A DNA stretch of 64,000 nt, from positions 913,501 through 977,500 of the forward strand of contig JAWPMT010000005.1 of assembly GCA_033344775.1 (NCBI GenBank). The letters are read 5' to 3'. Source of the DNA: Cytophagales bacterium (lineage in GTDB: Bacteria; Bacteroidota; Bacteroidia; Cytophagales; Cyclobacteriaceae). Positions within the stretch are counted from its first letter, which is position 1. Each line of letters opens with the position of its first letter. Below are positions 47,121 through 55,221 of this stretch, piece by piece. The translations under genes and the position numbers were made by a program. The notes under the pieces were generated by a model. That model had not been told where the DNA came from. It saw only the letters and a program-made list of their open reading frames with translations, and did not search any database.

Positions 47121-48803
47121 ATGATCAATAAGGAGCCTTTTATTGAAGTAAATCACCCGGAACAAGCCTGCTGGGAGGGATGGGAAGCCATTGCCTATGA
47201 GCTCAACCGGGCTGTCCATGCATTGAACAAAAACAAGGTTGTGATTGCAGTAGATTGTTTTCAAGGAACGTATACCGACATCAACCTGAATGCACTTAAA
47301 GAATCCCTGATTCCTGATACTTCCTGTCAAACCAAAGATCTCTATCGAAGCGAACGTGAAATTCGCAACCTGGTCAGTAAAGATCTCAATATCAAAACAG
47401 GTGTATCAAAAGTATCCACACACAGCATTGAAGACTATTTTGATCCGGAAAAACTAGCGGCCATTCGCACGAATATGAACCTGCTCGAATCAGGTATCAT
47501 CCTGATCCATGGAACGGGTGCAAGCAAAGTCCTGAAGGCAGATATTGTGATCTACTCTGATATCTCTCGATGGGAAATATTCCAGCGCTTCCGTAGGAAT
47601 GATATTTCGAATCTGGGCGTCTCCAATAAGACAGATCATTTCGATGACCAATACCGATGGGGATACTTCATTGACTGGCGCATTTGTGACAAGATCAAAA
47701 AGCAGCTGATTGGAAGTTGTCAGTATTTCATGGAAAGCAACAACTGGCAAAAACCTAAGCTAGCAAATGGTGACGTGATGAGGGCTGGGTTTGATCAGGC
47801 TACCCGACAACCTATCTTCATGGCCCCCTTCTTTGATCCTGAACTTTGGGATCAGCAATCCATTCATGACCTGAAACAGGAAGATTTCGAATGGGGATTT
47901 AATTGCGATATAGAGGAAGACAATGTCCTGCTCCGTATCAGCAACAGCCTTTTTGAAACACCAGCCATTAATCTGGTTTACTATCAGGCCTCTAAACTAT
48001 TAGGTGACTCAGTGTACCGCAAGTTCGGATCGGATGTACCTGTAAAGTTGAATTTCGTCGACGGCACTGAAGACGGCAATCATTTAAGTCTGGACATTTA
48101 TCCAGGCGCAGATCACCTGATGGATCACTATGGCCTGCGCTATCAGCAAGTGGAGAATTACTACATCATGAATGCCAAGCGAAAGGCCCGGATGTATGTT
48201 AATTTAAAAGAGAGTGTGACCGAATCTGAATTTAAAACTGCCCTGACCTCTGAGAAAACCAATGACGTCACTTCTCTGCTAAACTTCATCAATCTGGACA
48301 AGCACGATCACCTGGCCATTCCTCAAGAAACGCTTCACAGCAATGGCAATCAGGCCATTATGCTACACATCAGCACAGCCCCACAAATCTTCAAATCGAT
48401 CTTATTCAAGGATAAAGGTGAAAAACCTAAGCTTACGGCTAGAAGCGAAACTTTGATCAGCGAAGTGGCACGACATCAGCGCAGGAAAGTAGTTAAGAAT
48501 AACTTCCATATCCTGGATGGCCCAATCCATGAAGAATTGCTCTCTCCCGATGAAAACTCACAAATGTGCTTATCAAGGATCTGGTTTGATAAAGAACTCA
48601 TACAGGAAACGAATGGTATTTTCCAGATCTACAACCTGATTGAAGGAAGCGAGATCATCGTCGAAGGACATCAAAAAGAATTCAAGCCATTCAGCGTACA
48701 TTATGCCGAGACCTTTTTCATTCCTGCCGGAGTAAGCAAATTCGTGATTAAGTCTGCTTCTCCTTCGAGGGTGGGATTGTTAAGGGTGAGGCCGAATGTC
48801 TAG
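47121..48803 (+). CDS. Mannose-6-phosphate isomerase-like protein with kinase-like N-domain
   Basis: This 560-residue cytoplasmic protein has two parts. Residues ~20-215 look like a uridine-kinase/phosphoribulokinase fold (VVIAVDCFQGTYTDINLNAL, IILIHGTG, DIVIYSDISRWEIFQRFRRND), but the Walker-A GxxGSGK is not present. Residues ~240-555 are a class-I mannose-6-phosphate isomerase cupin (MAPFFDPELWDQ, LDIYPGADHLMDHYG, IPQETLHSNGNQ, HYAETFFIPAG). The ligand motif usually read QVHP is DIYP here, so two zinc ligands appear lost. Feeding mannose-6-phosphate to fructose-6-phosphate would complete the pathway, but these changes make a catalytic role doubtful; a sensor role is possible. Confidence 0.75.
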   Translation: MINKEPFIEVNHPEQACWEGWEAIAYELNRAVHALNKNKVVIAVDCFQGTYTDINLNALKESLIPDTSCQTKDLYRSEREIRNLVSKDLNIKTGVSKVSTHSIEDYFDPEKLAAIRTNMNLLESGIILIHGTGASKVLKADIVIYSDISRWEIFQRFRRNDISNLGVSNKTDHFDDQYRWGYFIDWRICDKIKKQLIGSCQYFMESNNWQKPKLANGDVMRAGFDQATRQPIFMAPFFDPELWDQQSIHDLKQEDFEWGFNCDIEEDNVLLRISNSLFETPAINLVYYQASKLLGDSVYRKFGSDVPVKLNFVDGTEDGNHLSLDIYPGADHLMDHYGLRYQQVENYYIMNAKRKARMYVNLKESVTESEFKTALTSEKTNDVTSLLNFINLDKHDHLAIPQETLHSNGNQAIMLHISTAPQIFKSILFKDKGEKPKLTARSETLISEVARHQRRKVVKNNFHILDGPIHEELLSPDENSQMCLSRIWFDKELIQETNGIFQIYNLIEGSEIIVEGHQKEFKPFSVHYAETFFIPAGVSKFVIKSASPSRVGLLRVRPNV

Positions 48804-48870
48804 CTTCCTGCCTCGCCGGCGGGCGACAGGCTCAGCTTACTATTCGACAGGCTCAAATTGACAATTGATT
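48804..48870. repeat. Short direct repeat between convergent operons
   Basis: The 11-mer CGACAGGCTCA occurs twice about 27 bp apart, and an imperfect G/C-rich stem (CCTG...CAGG around CGCCGGCGGGCG) precedes it. No T-tract follows, so it is not a clear terminator. Confidence 0.4.
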
Positions 48871-49560
48871 TCATCCCTTTCCACCAAAAACATCGAGCAA
48901 AACGCCAACCAAAACAATGACTAACGAACCAGTCAAGGTCCCAAAGAAATAAGCAAAACAGCTTTTGAGATAACTCCCTACTTTGCGCTTGTTGAAGAAA
49001 TCCCCAATGGCCCAGGTGGAATACAGAAGTACAATTAAAAATGTTGTACCATAACTCTCAAAACCAGTGATGCTTTCAACAATACCGGAAAAAGTGAAAA
49101 TCAGATTACCCATTCCGATGGTGAAAAACATCAGGATAAAGATCTCATATATGTTGAATTCCGACTTTCGAAAAAACAGCTTTGCCCAAAAACCGATAAA
49201 GAAACCCATCAGTATATTGACGATGCCAAAATGCTCTCCTGCCCATTCGAATGCTTTTGTTATACCGGGGCTACCCAGGTCTTGCGTTTGTGTACCAGTC
49301 TTGAACCCGAGCACTTGATGAGCGATAACGAAAACCAAGGAACTGAAAATCACAAAAATGACTGGCTTTACTAGTCTATCTCTGTCGTGCTGCAAGAATA
49401 TCCGAACCGTGTTTCCTGGCCTTAGAAATAATTCCTTTATCGTATAAAGGATCCCTTTATCAAAGTTCAATACACGTGTCAGCTCTCGTAGAATATATTT
49501 CCCATCTATGCGTTCTAAATTTCTTTCCGTTTGGGTTTTTCCTTCAGGTTGATCTTTCAT
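48871..49560 (-). CDS. DUF3667-like membrane protein
   Basis: This 229-residue protein has a soluble N-terminus (DGKYILRELTRVLNFDKGILYTIKELFLRPGNTVRIFL), the recognisable DUF3667-type opening, then about five membrane helices. The role is unknown; related proteins are widespread in Bacteroidota. It converges on the glycan operon. Confidence 0.7.
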   Translation of the reverse strand: MKDQPEGKTQTERNLERIDGKYILRELTRVLNFDKGILYTIKELFLRPGNTVRIFLQHDRDRLVKPVIFVIFSSLVFVIAHQVLGFKTGTQTQDLGSPGITKAFEWAGEHFGIVNILMGFFIGFWAKLFFRKSEFNIYEIFILMFFTIGMGNLIFTFSGIVESITGFESYGTTFLIVLLYSTWAIGDFFNKRKVGSYLKSCFAYFFGTLTGSLVIVLVGVLLDVFGGKG

Positions 49561-49681
49561 TTATCTCAAATGCCACAGGTTATCAAGTAGTTGTTTTGAC
49601 GATTATCTTCACAAGATACACCCTCCTTTTCAAAGAATAAGAAGCAATCTACCTCTCTGTGCCAATACAGAACACAGATAA

Positions 49682-49957
49682 CTAGGTTTCCGAAAATTCA
49701 ACCTCCGTTTCTATTGGGCTGGCATTTTTTGCAATGATATAACTCAAAAAACCTCCAAGAGCAGCACCAAATATGGCAAAAAGATAGGCGCCTATTCCTT
49801 CTCCTAAAAGTATTACCCCAATGACCGCACCTATCACCTCAAAACTTAACCACATCACCACCATTAAGAGTACGAAGAGTAATGGTTTTCGACCCTTTTC
49901 TCGAATAATCTTGCTTATTGATTTCCCTAAACTGACAATTGCTATGATCTCTAACAT
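49682..49957 (-). CDS. Small membrane protein, unknown
   Basis: These 91 residues hold two hydrophobic helices (LLFVLLMVVMWLSFEVIGAVIGVILL, AYLFAIFGAALGGFLSYII) after a basic N-terminus. The C-terminus is acidic. I do not recognise the family. The composition and length suit a real short membrane gene. Confidence 0.5.
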   Translation of the reverse strand: MLEIIAIVSLGKSISKIIREKGRKPLLFVLLMVVMWLSFEVIGAVIGVILLGEGIGAYLFAIFGAALGGFLSYIIAKNASPIETEVEFSET

Positions 49958-50051
49958 GTGTTGTTTACTTTAATTGAATTACAAGCCCTAATCGGGCTAG
50001 TTGTTTATCAAATCTAAAATAAACGAATTCCTGTTAGCATGCAACCGTGCT

Positions 50052-50564
50052 TCAGAATGAAACTTCTTGTTCCGCCATCATTAACTTCTCGTGATATACC
50101 TCTGCTCTTGCATTGGCATTGATATCAATCAACAAAATAGCCACCATCATGAAAATGGTTGTGATACCGATGGCCCTCCACAGCGGTGTATTCAGAAAAA
50201 CAATGAGTAAAGCTGCAGCAACAATAATGAAAGGAATAACCTTGAAAACGATGCTCTGATACTCTCCCATGGCTTTCTCCATGCGTATAATTTCGGACTT
50301 CACAAAAGCACTTGCATCAGTATTGTAGTCCGATTCAAAGCTTGCCAGCCTGGTCTGATTGGAGTACACTAATCCGATCCCAATGGTCAGCAGTAAAGCA
50401 CCGGCTACAACAGGAGGCACGATGAATGCTTTGGCCATTTCTGTTTTGCCCAATTGCCAAAACCCGATCGCAACCACGGTAAAAATGATTCCGAATAGGA
50501 TGAAAAACCTTGCGGAAAAAACCTCGTCTTTGGCCCATTCTGTGGCCGCTTTTAATATTTCCAT
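50052..50564 (-). CDS. Membrane protein, unknown, four helices
   Basis: These 170 residues form two helix pairs (ARFFILFGIIFTVVAIGFWQL, VPPVVAGALLLTIGIGLVY; IVFKVIPFIIVAAALLIVFL, IGITTIFMMVAILLIDI) around a soluble ~45-residue helical loop. It lies 24 bp downstream of an AraC-type regulator, so it is probably in the same transcript. No family is recognised. Confidence 0.6.
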   Translation of the reverse strand: MEILKAATEWAKDEVFSARFFILFGIIFTVVAIGFWQLGKTEMAKAFIVPPVVAGALLLTIGIGLVYSNQTRLASFESDYNTDASAFVKSEIIRMEKAMGEYQSIVFKVIPFIIVAAALLIVFLNTPLWRAIGITTIFMMVAILLIDINANARAEVYHEKLMMAEQEVSF

Positions 50565-50588
50565 GTTTCTTAAATTAAAACTTTTTGA

Positions 50589-51404
50589 TCAATGCTGGCT
50601 AGTACCAATCGCGCTGGGACTAAAACCAAAAGCCTTTTTGAAAGCGAATGAAAAATGCGAAAGATTCTCAAAACCCGCTGCCAGGTATACTTCTGTAGCC
50701 TTCTGCTTCTCGACTTTAATTTTTTGATACGCCAGGTCCAGCCTTTTCTGAGTCAGCCACTTTCTTGGGGTTAGCTGAAAAGTCTTCTTAAAATCTGATT
50801 TGAAAGTGGTCAGACTTCTGCCGGTGAGAAAGGCAAATTTTTCCAATGGCAGGTTATACATAAAATGCTCTTCCATGTACTGTTCAATATCTATTTTACC
50901 TATCTCACTGAATGTGCCTAAAATCGAACTGACCCGTTTATCTACTTCATCGATAATAGTAAGGGCTTCCTGAATTTTGATCGCGACCAGTACACCTGGC
51001 AGTTCATCTTGTCTTTCAAAATAGGAGAATAAGGATTCAAAGAAGCTATCTAGCAACGGATGAGGATTGATTGGCCTTTGTTTCGCGATATCCTCTCCCG
51101 GACTATCGAGTATTGCACGGTCCACATAAAATTCCCGCAATTGCTCCTCTGGTAGCAGCATGGACACAGCTTTGAAAGGCTGCCCATTGACCGGACCCTT
51201 TACGACCCTTGTCAACTGATTTTTGGGAACCAGGATCGTGTCTCCCGCCGCGAAGTTCAGGGTATGTTGCCCATAAGAGAGGTTCATTTCTCCTGAATAA
51301 ATAAACACGATGATGTGCTGGGATGAATTGTGTTCCCAGGTATATTGTTTATCCACTGACCCTGCCAGGAATACCCTTCCTTTGTCCTTTATCTCCGGTT
51401 CCAT
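50589..51404 (-). CDS. AraC-family transcriptional regulator
   Basis: This 271-residue protein has an N-terminal cupin-like sensor (HIIVFIYSGEMNLSYGQHTLNFAAGDTILVPKNQL) and a C-terminal double helix-turn-helix (~165-268: LPLEKFAFLTGRSLTTFKSDFKKTF, TPRKWLTQKRLDLA, AAGFENLSHFSFAFKKAFGFSPSAI). It begins 4 bp after the SDR gene and probably controls that operon. Confidence 0.88.
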   Translation of the reverse strand: MEPEIKDKGRVFLAGSVDKQYTWEHNSSQHIIVFIYSGEMNLSYGQHTLNFAAGDTILVPKNQLTRVVKGPVNGQPFKAVSMLLPEEQLREFYVDRAILDSPGEDIAKQRPINPHPLLDSFFESLFSYFERQDELPGVLVAIKIQEALTIIDEVDKRVSSILGTFSEIGKIDIEQYMEEHFMYNLPLEKFAFLTGRSLTTFKSDFKKTFQLTPRKWLTQKRLDLAYQKIKVEKQKATEVYLAAGFENLSHFSFAFKKAFGFSPSAIGTSQH

Positions 51405-51408
51405 CGCA

Positions 51409-52362
51409 TTACAATTGAAATGTTTGCCCAGTTTGCTTTTCTGAGATCGTCCATAGCTTTGAGGCTACTTCCTTGTCTCGAGCATGCGGTTCTAGTTTAC
51501 ATTCACCGACTGGCCCTGTCCAGTAATTTCGTCCCGTGGGTCCATAGAAGCCCTTTTGGTCCAGGTTTGGCTCTGTAGCGCACATCAATTCCGGATATGC
51601 ACCTCGCTCTGCCGATTGTACAAACGGTGACAGTTTCATGAGTTGCCAAATAAATCGTGTTGCTAAACTACCGCTTGTCTTGATCAATGACGTCCTGGAA
51701 GCCCCGGGATGACAAGCATACACTTTTACATCCGTATTGCCGGCCTTTTTCAATCTATCTTGTAATTCATATACGGCCATGATCTGTGCTAATTTACTTT
51801 GACTATAAGCATCGTTTCCAGTATAGTCTTTGTCCCAGTTCATATCGTCAAACTTGATCGTCTTAAGCCCCATATTGTAACCCATGCTCCCGACAGTTAC
51901 TATACGGCCCTGGGATTTTTGAATCAGCGGAAAAAGCAATGCCTGCAAGGTGAAATGACCATAGTGGTTCACCCCAAGTTGACTCTCATAACCATCAACG
52001 GTTAGCTGTTGCCTGGGCACCTGAGCAATCGCACCATTACACATGAGCGCATCAATTCGGGTTACTTTATCCAGCACCTCTACGGCAGCTATTCTAACGG
52101 AAGCTTGTACAGCCAGATCGATAAGGATAAATGATACATCGATATGATCACCAAGTTCCTCTTTCAAAAGCCTAATCACCTCTGCTGACTTTTTCGAATT
52201 GCGGTTTAGCATCACCACTTTCGCACCTTTCGAAAGCAGCATTCGGGTTGCTTCAAACCCGGTGCCGCTTGTCGTCCCAGTGATGACATACGTTTTACCA
52301 GTTAAATCTCCCATCCTTTCAGTAGTCCATCCTCGTTTACCAAATTTATTGTGATTGCTCAT
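51409..52362 (-). CDS. Short-chain dehydrogenase/reductase
   Basis: This 317-residue SDR starts at 52362 (MSNHNKFGKRGWTTERMGDL); an upstream extension of 21 residues has no family similarity. It shows the NAD(P) motif TGTTSGTGFEA (~29-39), the NGA strand (LMCNGAIAQ), catalytic Ser region (VTVGSMGYN) and YSQSKLAQI. The length and the C-terminal extension resemble the protochlorophyllide-reductase/retinol-dehydrogenase-like SDRs. The substrate is unknown. Confidence 0.85.
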   Translation of the reverse strand: MSNHNKFGKRGWTTERMGDLTGKTYVITGTTSGTGFEATRMLLSKGAKVVMLNRNSKKSAEVIRLLKEELGDHIDVSFILIDLAVQASVRIAAVEVLDKVTRIDALMCNGAIAQVPRQQLTVDGYESQLGVNHYGHFTLQALLFPLIQKSQGRIVTVGSMGYNMGLKTIKFDDMNWDKDYTGNDAYSQSKLAQIMAVYELQDRLKKAGNTDVKVYACHPGASRTSLIKTSGSLATRFIWQLMKLSPFVQSAERGAYPELMCATEPNLDQKGFYGPTGRNYWTGPVGECKLEPHARDKEVASKLWTISEKQTGQTFQL

Positions 52363-52489
52363 GATTCTTGCTTCGAATATTTCGATACAAAATTCATAAG
52401 CAACCGGAAAGAAGACTTTGCTCAAAAGTCGTTTATTGTTTGTTTAAAAGTCTAATTCTTCTTTTAAGCAGAAAATACGGAGTTTAGGA

Positions 52490-52942
52490 CTACAGCCAAA
52501 GTTCAAATTTCACCTTTCTCACTCCAAAGTCGGTATCCCATTGCTCTACTTCTTGAAAACCGAATTGCTTATATAAGTTAGTCGCAGGTTCGTTTTCTAA
52601 TCCAGTCTCGACGATGAAGTATTGGGTATCAAACTGATCTAATGCAAACTGCAATAAACGCTTGGCAATACCTTGTCTAAAGAATCGGGGATCAACTACC
52701 AGGCTATTGATATCTACAAAATCGTTATGCTCTTCGATTTCAATAACACCCGCAAGTGTTCCGTTTTGAAAGCATCCAAAAAATTGATTTGAATTCTCAA
52801 TAAAGTGCTCAACGGGCCTCCTTAGTGGAGGGAAGTCCTCTACACCTAATATTGCTGCTTCTACTTTGTAAGATGACTGAAAAACAGCACGGATCTTTTC
52901 AGCTATTTCCGCATCACTATTTTGAAGTAATTCAATCATCAA
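52490..52942 (-). CDS. GNAT-family N-acetyltransferase
   Basis: This 150-residue acetyltransferase has the acetyl-CoA motif near residues ~88-105 (VVDPRFFRQGIAKRLLQFAL, of the Q/RxxGxG/A type) and the conserved ending LYKQFGFQEVEQWD. The substrate is unknown. It stands alone, 127 bp before the SDR operon. Confidence 0.8.
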   Translation of the reverse strand: MMIELLQNSDAEIAEKIRAVFQSSYKVEAAILGVEDFPPLRRPVEHFIENSNQFFGCFQNGTLAGVIEIEEHNDFVDINSLVVDPRFFRQGIAKRLLQFALDQFDTQYFIVETGLENEPATNLYKQFGFQEVEQWDTDFGVRKVKFELWL

Positions 52943-53022
52943 GTTAAGTTAGAAATACCTCCAATAACGATCAATGAAACATTATAGGAATTCAAAATGC
53001 GCAATAAGGAATCCCCTTCCTT

Positions 53023-53250
53023 TTAATCGTGTCTATTAAAATCCGGACGAAACGCTCTTCTTTTCACCGGCCTCTCTTCATTCAATTGGAAAAAGAGGAT
53101 CGACCCCACAATTGGAAAACATAGGACTAACAACAGCCAAAGGGTCATTCTAATAGGATCCATCCGACGCGATTGAGTGATTTTAATCAACGCCCACACC
53201 CAAAGTGTGATCGTCAAGAGGCCAAGTAAAAGGATTAATCCGGTATCCAT
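53023..53250 (-). CDS. Small PLDc_N-like membrane protein
   Basis: These 75 residues hold two membrane helices with the phospholipase D N-terminal-like pattern (LLLVLCFPIVGSILFFQL) and a basic tail (RPVKRRAFRPD). Such proteins often occur as isolated short membrane proteins. Confidence 0.65.
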   Translation of the reverse strand: MDTGLILLLGLLTITLWVWALIKITQSRRMDPIRMTLWLLLVLCFPIVGSILFFQLNEERPVKRRAFRPDFNRHD

Positions 53251-53267
53251 TCCATCGAAAGTATTAT

Positions 53268-53440
53268 AAAAAACGTCTCTTAGTGCGTCATTCCAGAATT
53301 TTCTGACCTAAAATTCCGAATCTGGTCAGAAAATTTCAGACACCCAGTCCGGGGAATCTCTTTGACGCACTTTCGAGATTCCCGACAAAATGCCCTCTAG
53401 AGAGAATTATAGAGTCCATTTTTCGAGAATGACGTTTTTT
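53268..53440. repeat. Nested intergenic palindrome (~170 bp)
   Basis: The outer arms AAAAAACGTC (53268-53277) and GACGTTTTTT (53431-53440) are perfect inverted repeats. Inside are AGTGCGTCA (53282-53290) with TGACGCACT (53363-53371), and TTTTCTGACC with GGTCAGAAAA. The end sequences CGTCATTCC, GGAATCTC and GAGATTCC are shared with the smaller palindrome at 21742-21823. It fills the gap between two genes and has no coding frame. Confidence 0.75.
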
Positions 53441-53470
53441 ATTGTACGGTTTTTATTGAACCACATCTAT

Positions 53471-54379
53471 TCACTCCCGTGCATAAAAATAGCCTATACT
53501 ATCAGTCTTTAAGTAAACGTTTCTACCCTTCCATTCTGCTTTGTACCAATCTTCTTGTTCCTCTACGAATTCCAATTCATCTCCTTTTCCCAAGTAGCCA
53601 ACTATTGGCGCATTACTGGCTGGAGCCTGATGCATGGCGATACTATCACCGACTGCATTGGTATTTAAATACCTTTTGAGATAATCACTGGCAAAAAAGT
53701 CGACGGTGTATAACAGGTTTTCATCCCAATGGGATTTGAAATAAACCTGAATAGAATCTTTATTTTCAACGTAATCCAATCCCAGATCCTCGATCACATC
53801 CAATTCTATTTCATCATCAACCAATGTTCTACGGATCGCTTCACCCGCTTTGACATTGGACCAAACAGAATACACGGAATCCTGATCATTGATGGCCTCA
53901 TTTTCCTCAAGCGTCTTTGTGGATACAGATGAAGAGATCTTCTTCTTTGAATCGGGAATGATCGCCATAATGCCACCAAGCACCAGACCACCGATAAGAA
54001 TACCTTTTCCGGCTTCAGGATTAGGTTCAATATAATTCCCATCATCGTCCTCTCCTCCTAATGCAACTATTCCTGCTAATAATGCACCAGTAAGCATGGT
54101 GACTCCACCTGCGACTCTGGTCTCTCCATTATCAGCTTCTTCAAACTCCGTGATTAGCTCTTGAAATTCATATTGCGTTACTTTTTCAAAAGAGACGGTT
54201 AATTCCGGATCCCATGAAGTGGGCAATTCATGAACCACACAGCGATAGGTACTATCCAGGAACATTCGGCTATCAGGAATTTCAGTTGTTTGGGTGCTGT
54301 TGCGCATGGTGGTACATGAGCTTATAAACAATGTAATGGCTACCATTACAATAGAAAAATGCTTCAGATGTGATGACAT
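53471..54379 (-). CDS. Lipoprotein with SH3-like C-terminus
   Basis: This 302-residue protein starts at 54379 (MSSHLKHFSIVMVAITLFISSC), with a lipobox Cys22. The middle holds Gly-rich hydrophobic helices (GVTMLTGALLAGIVALGG, KGILIGGLVLGGIMAIIP), and the last ~60 residues form a bacterial SH3-like domain (MHQAPASNAPIVGYLGKGDELEFVEE, WYKAEWKGRNVYL). Such modules bind peptidoglycan or cell-wall peptides. The family as a whole is not recognised. Confidence 0.65.
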   Translation of the reverse strand: MSSHLKHFSIVMVAITLFISSCTTMRNSTQTTEIPDSRMFLDSTYRCVVHELPTSWDPELTVSFEKVTQYEFQELITEFEEADNGETRVAGGVTMLTGALLAGIVALGGEDDDGNYIEPNPEAGKGILIGGLVLGGIMAIIPDSKKKISSSVSTKTLEENEAINDQDSVYSVWSNVKAGEAIRRTLVDDEIELDVIEDLGLDYVENKDSIQVYFKSHWDENLLYTVDFFASDYLKRYLNTNAVGDSIAMHQAPASNAPIVGYLGKGDELEFVEEQEDWYKAEWKGRNVYLKTDSIGYFYARE

Positions 54380-54497
54380 ATAAAAATATTCTTGGTGGTG
54401 GGTAAGTTTAGATTCCTTCTGAATCCAAACCAGAGTATTCATATATCGTGCCAATTTGAAACTAGTGAGTGGCTTGGCTGCTATCGGCTCTAAATAG

Positions 54498-55013
54498 TCA
54501 GAGAAAAGTTTCGCTATTCAGAAGCAATTTCATTTGATCTTCATTGAAATACTTCCCTTCCCATTTGATCGCTTTCTGCTCCGAAGCATAGGTCTCAAAT
54601 CCAAAATTTTCGTAAAGCTTCTTTGCATGTTTATTGGTGGGAATGACAGTCAAATTAATTTGCTCCAAATCATCAATTTTCCTGGCACGACTGATAACTT
54701 CCTGGATCAATCGCTTTGCTATTCCTCTTTGTCGGTATTCCGCATCCACATATATTTTAAAGAGGATCCCTTTGTGTCGGAGCTTCATTCGGTCTTCACC
54801 GTCCCTTTTGAAACTTGCCACACCGATCAGTTTGGTTTTGTCGTAGGCTCCCAGGGTGAAACTATCAACCTTGCCGGTGGTCGGAAATGGAGCAGAGACC
54901 TCATCTTCCGGAGTGATTCGAAAGCAATCAGCATCTACGGCCAAGCCTTCCAATATCAATTCCTTGTAAGCATTTATCTGTTGGGAAGTCAATTCTGTGA
55001 TTTCTAATTCCAT
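54498..55013 (-). CDS. GNAT-family N-acetyltransferase
   Basis: This 171-residue protein starts at 55013 (MELEITELTSQQINAYKELI). Acetyl-CoA motif AEYRQRGIAKRLIQEVI and ending KLYENFGFETYASE are clear. It lies directly after the last attC-like site (55082-55199) in the reading direction of the array, so it is either the first resident gene beyond the array or a cassette that lost its own site; no palindrome is found in 54380-54497. Confidence 0.8.
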   Translation of the reverse strand: MELEITELTSQQINAYKELILEGLAVDADCFRITPEDEVSAPFPTTGKVDSFTLGAYDKTKLIGVASFKRDGEDRMKLRHKGILFKIYVDAEYRQRGIAKRLIQEVISRARKIDDLEQINLTVIPTNKHAKKLYENFGFETYASEQKAIKWEGKYFNEDQMKLLLNSETFL

Positions 55014-55081
55014 ATGGGCAATTTGCCTTTTTAACCTTGAAACTTCTGATAGGGTCTGTCCCATAACTATGTGCGAATTGT

Positions 55082-55199
55082 TGCTAACGATCAGATAAGC
55101 TCAGTGAGCATATCCTGTCAGATTGATTCTAAAGTTACAGTTTCGCACTGAAATTTGATCATGGCTAAGTCTGCTCATGGAGCTTATCATTTGTTATGT
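55082..55199 (-). repeat. attC-like site 1 (distal end of array), 118 bp
   Basis: In coding direction it opens with ACATAAC and closes with CGTTAGCA. The arms pair as ATAAGCTCCATGAGC against ATAAGCTCAGTGAGC, with unequal unpaired spacers (AAATG and GATCAG) between the AAC/GTT boxes and the stem. The middle is not related to the other sites. It follows the serine hydrolase gene. Confidence 0.7.
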
Positions 55200-55221
55200 C
55201 TCTTTTTGTGGTTCACCTAGG

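Noticed and set aside
48804-48870. Bidirectional terminator
   Set aside because: The stem is imperfect and no T-tract follows on either strand.
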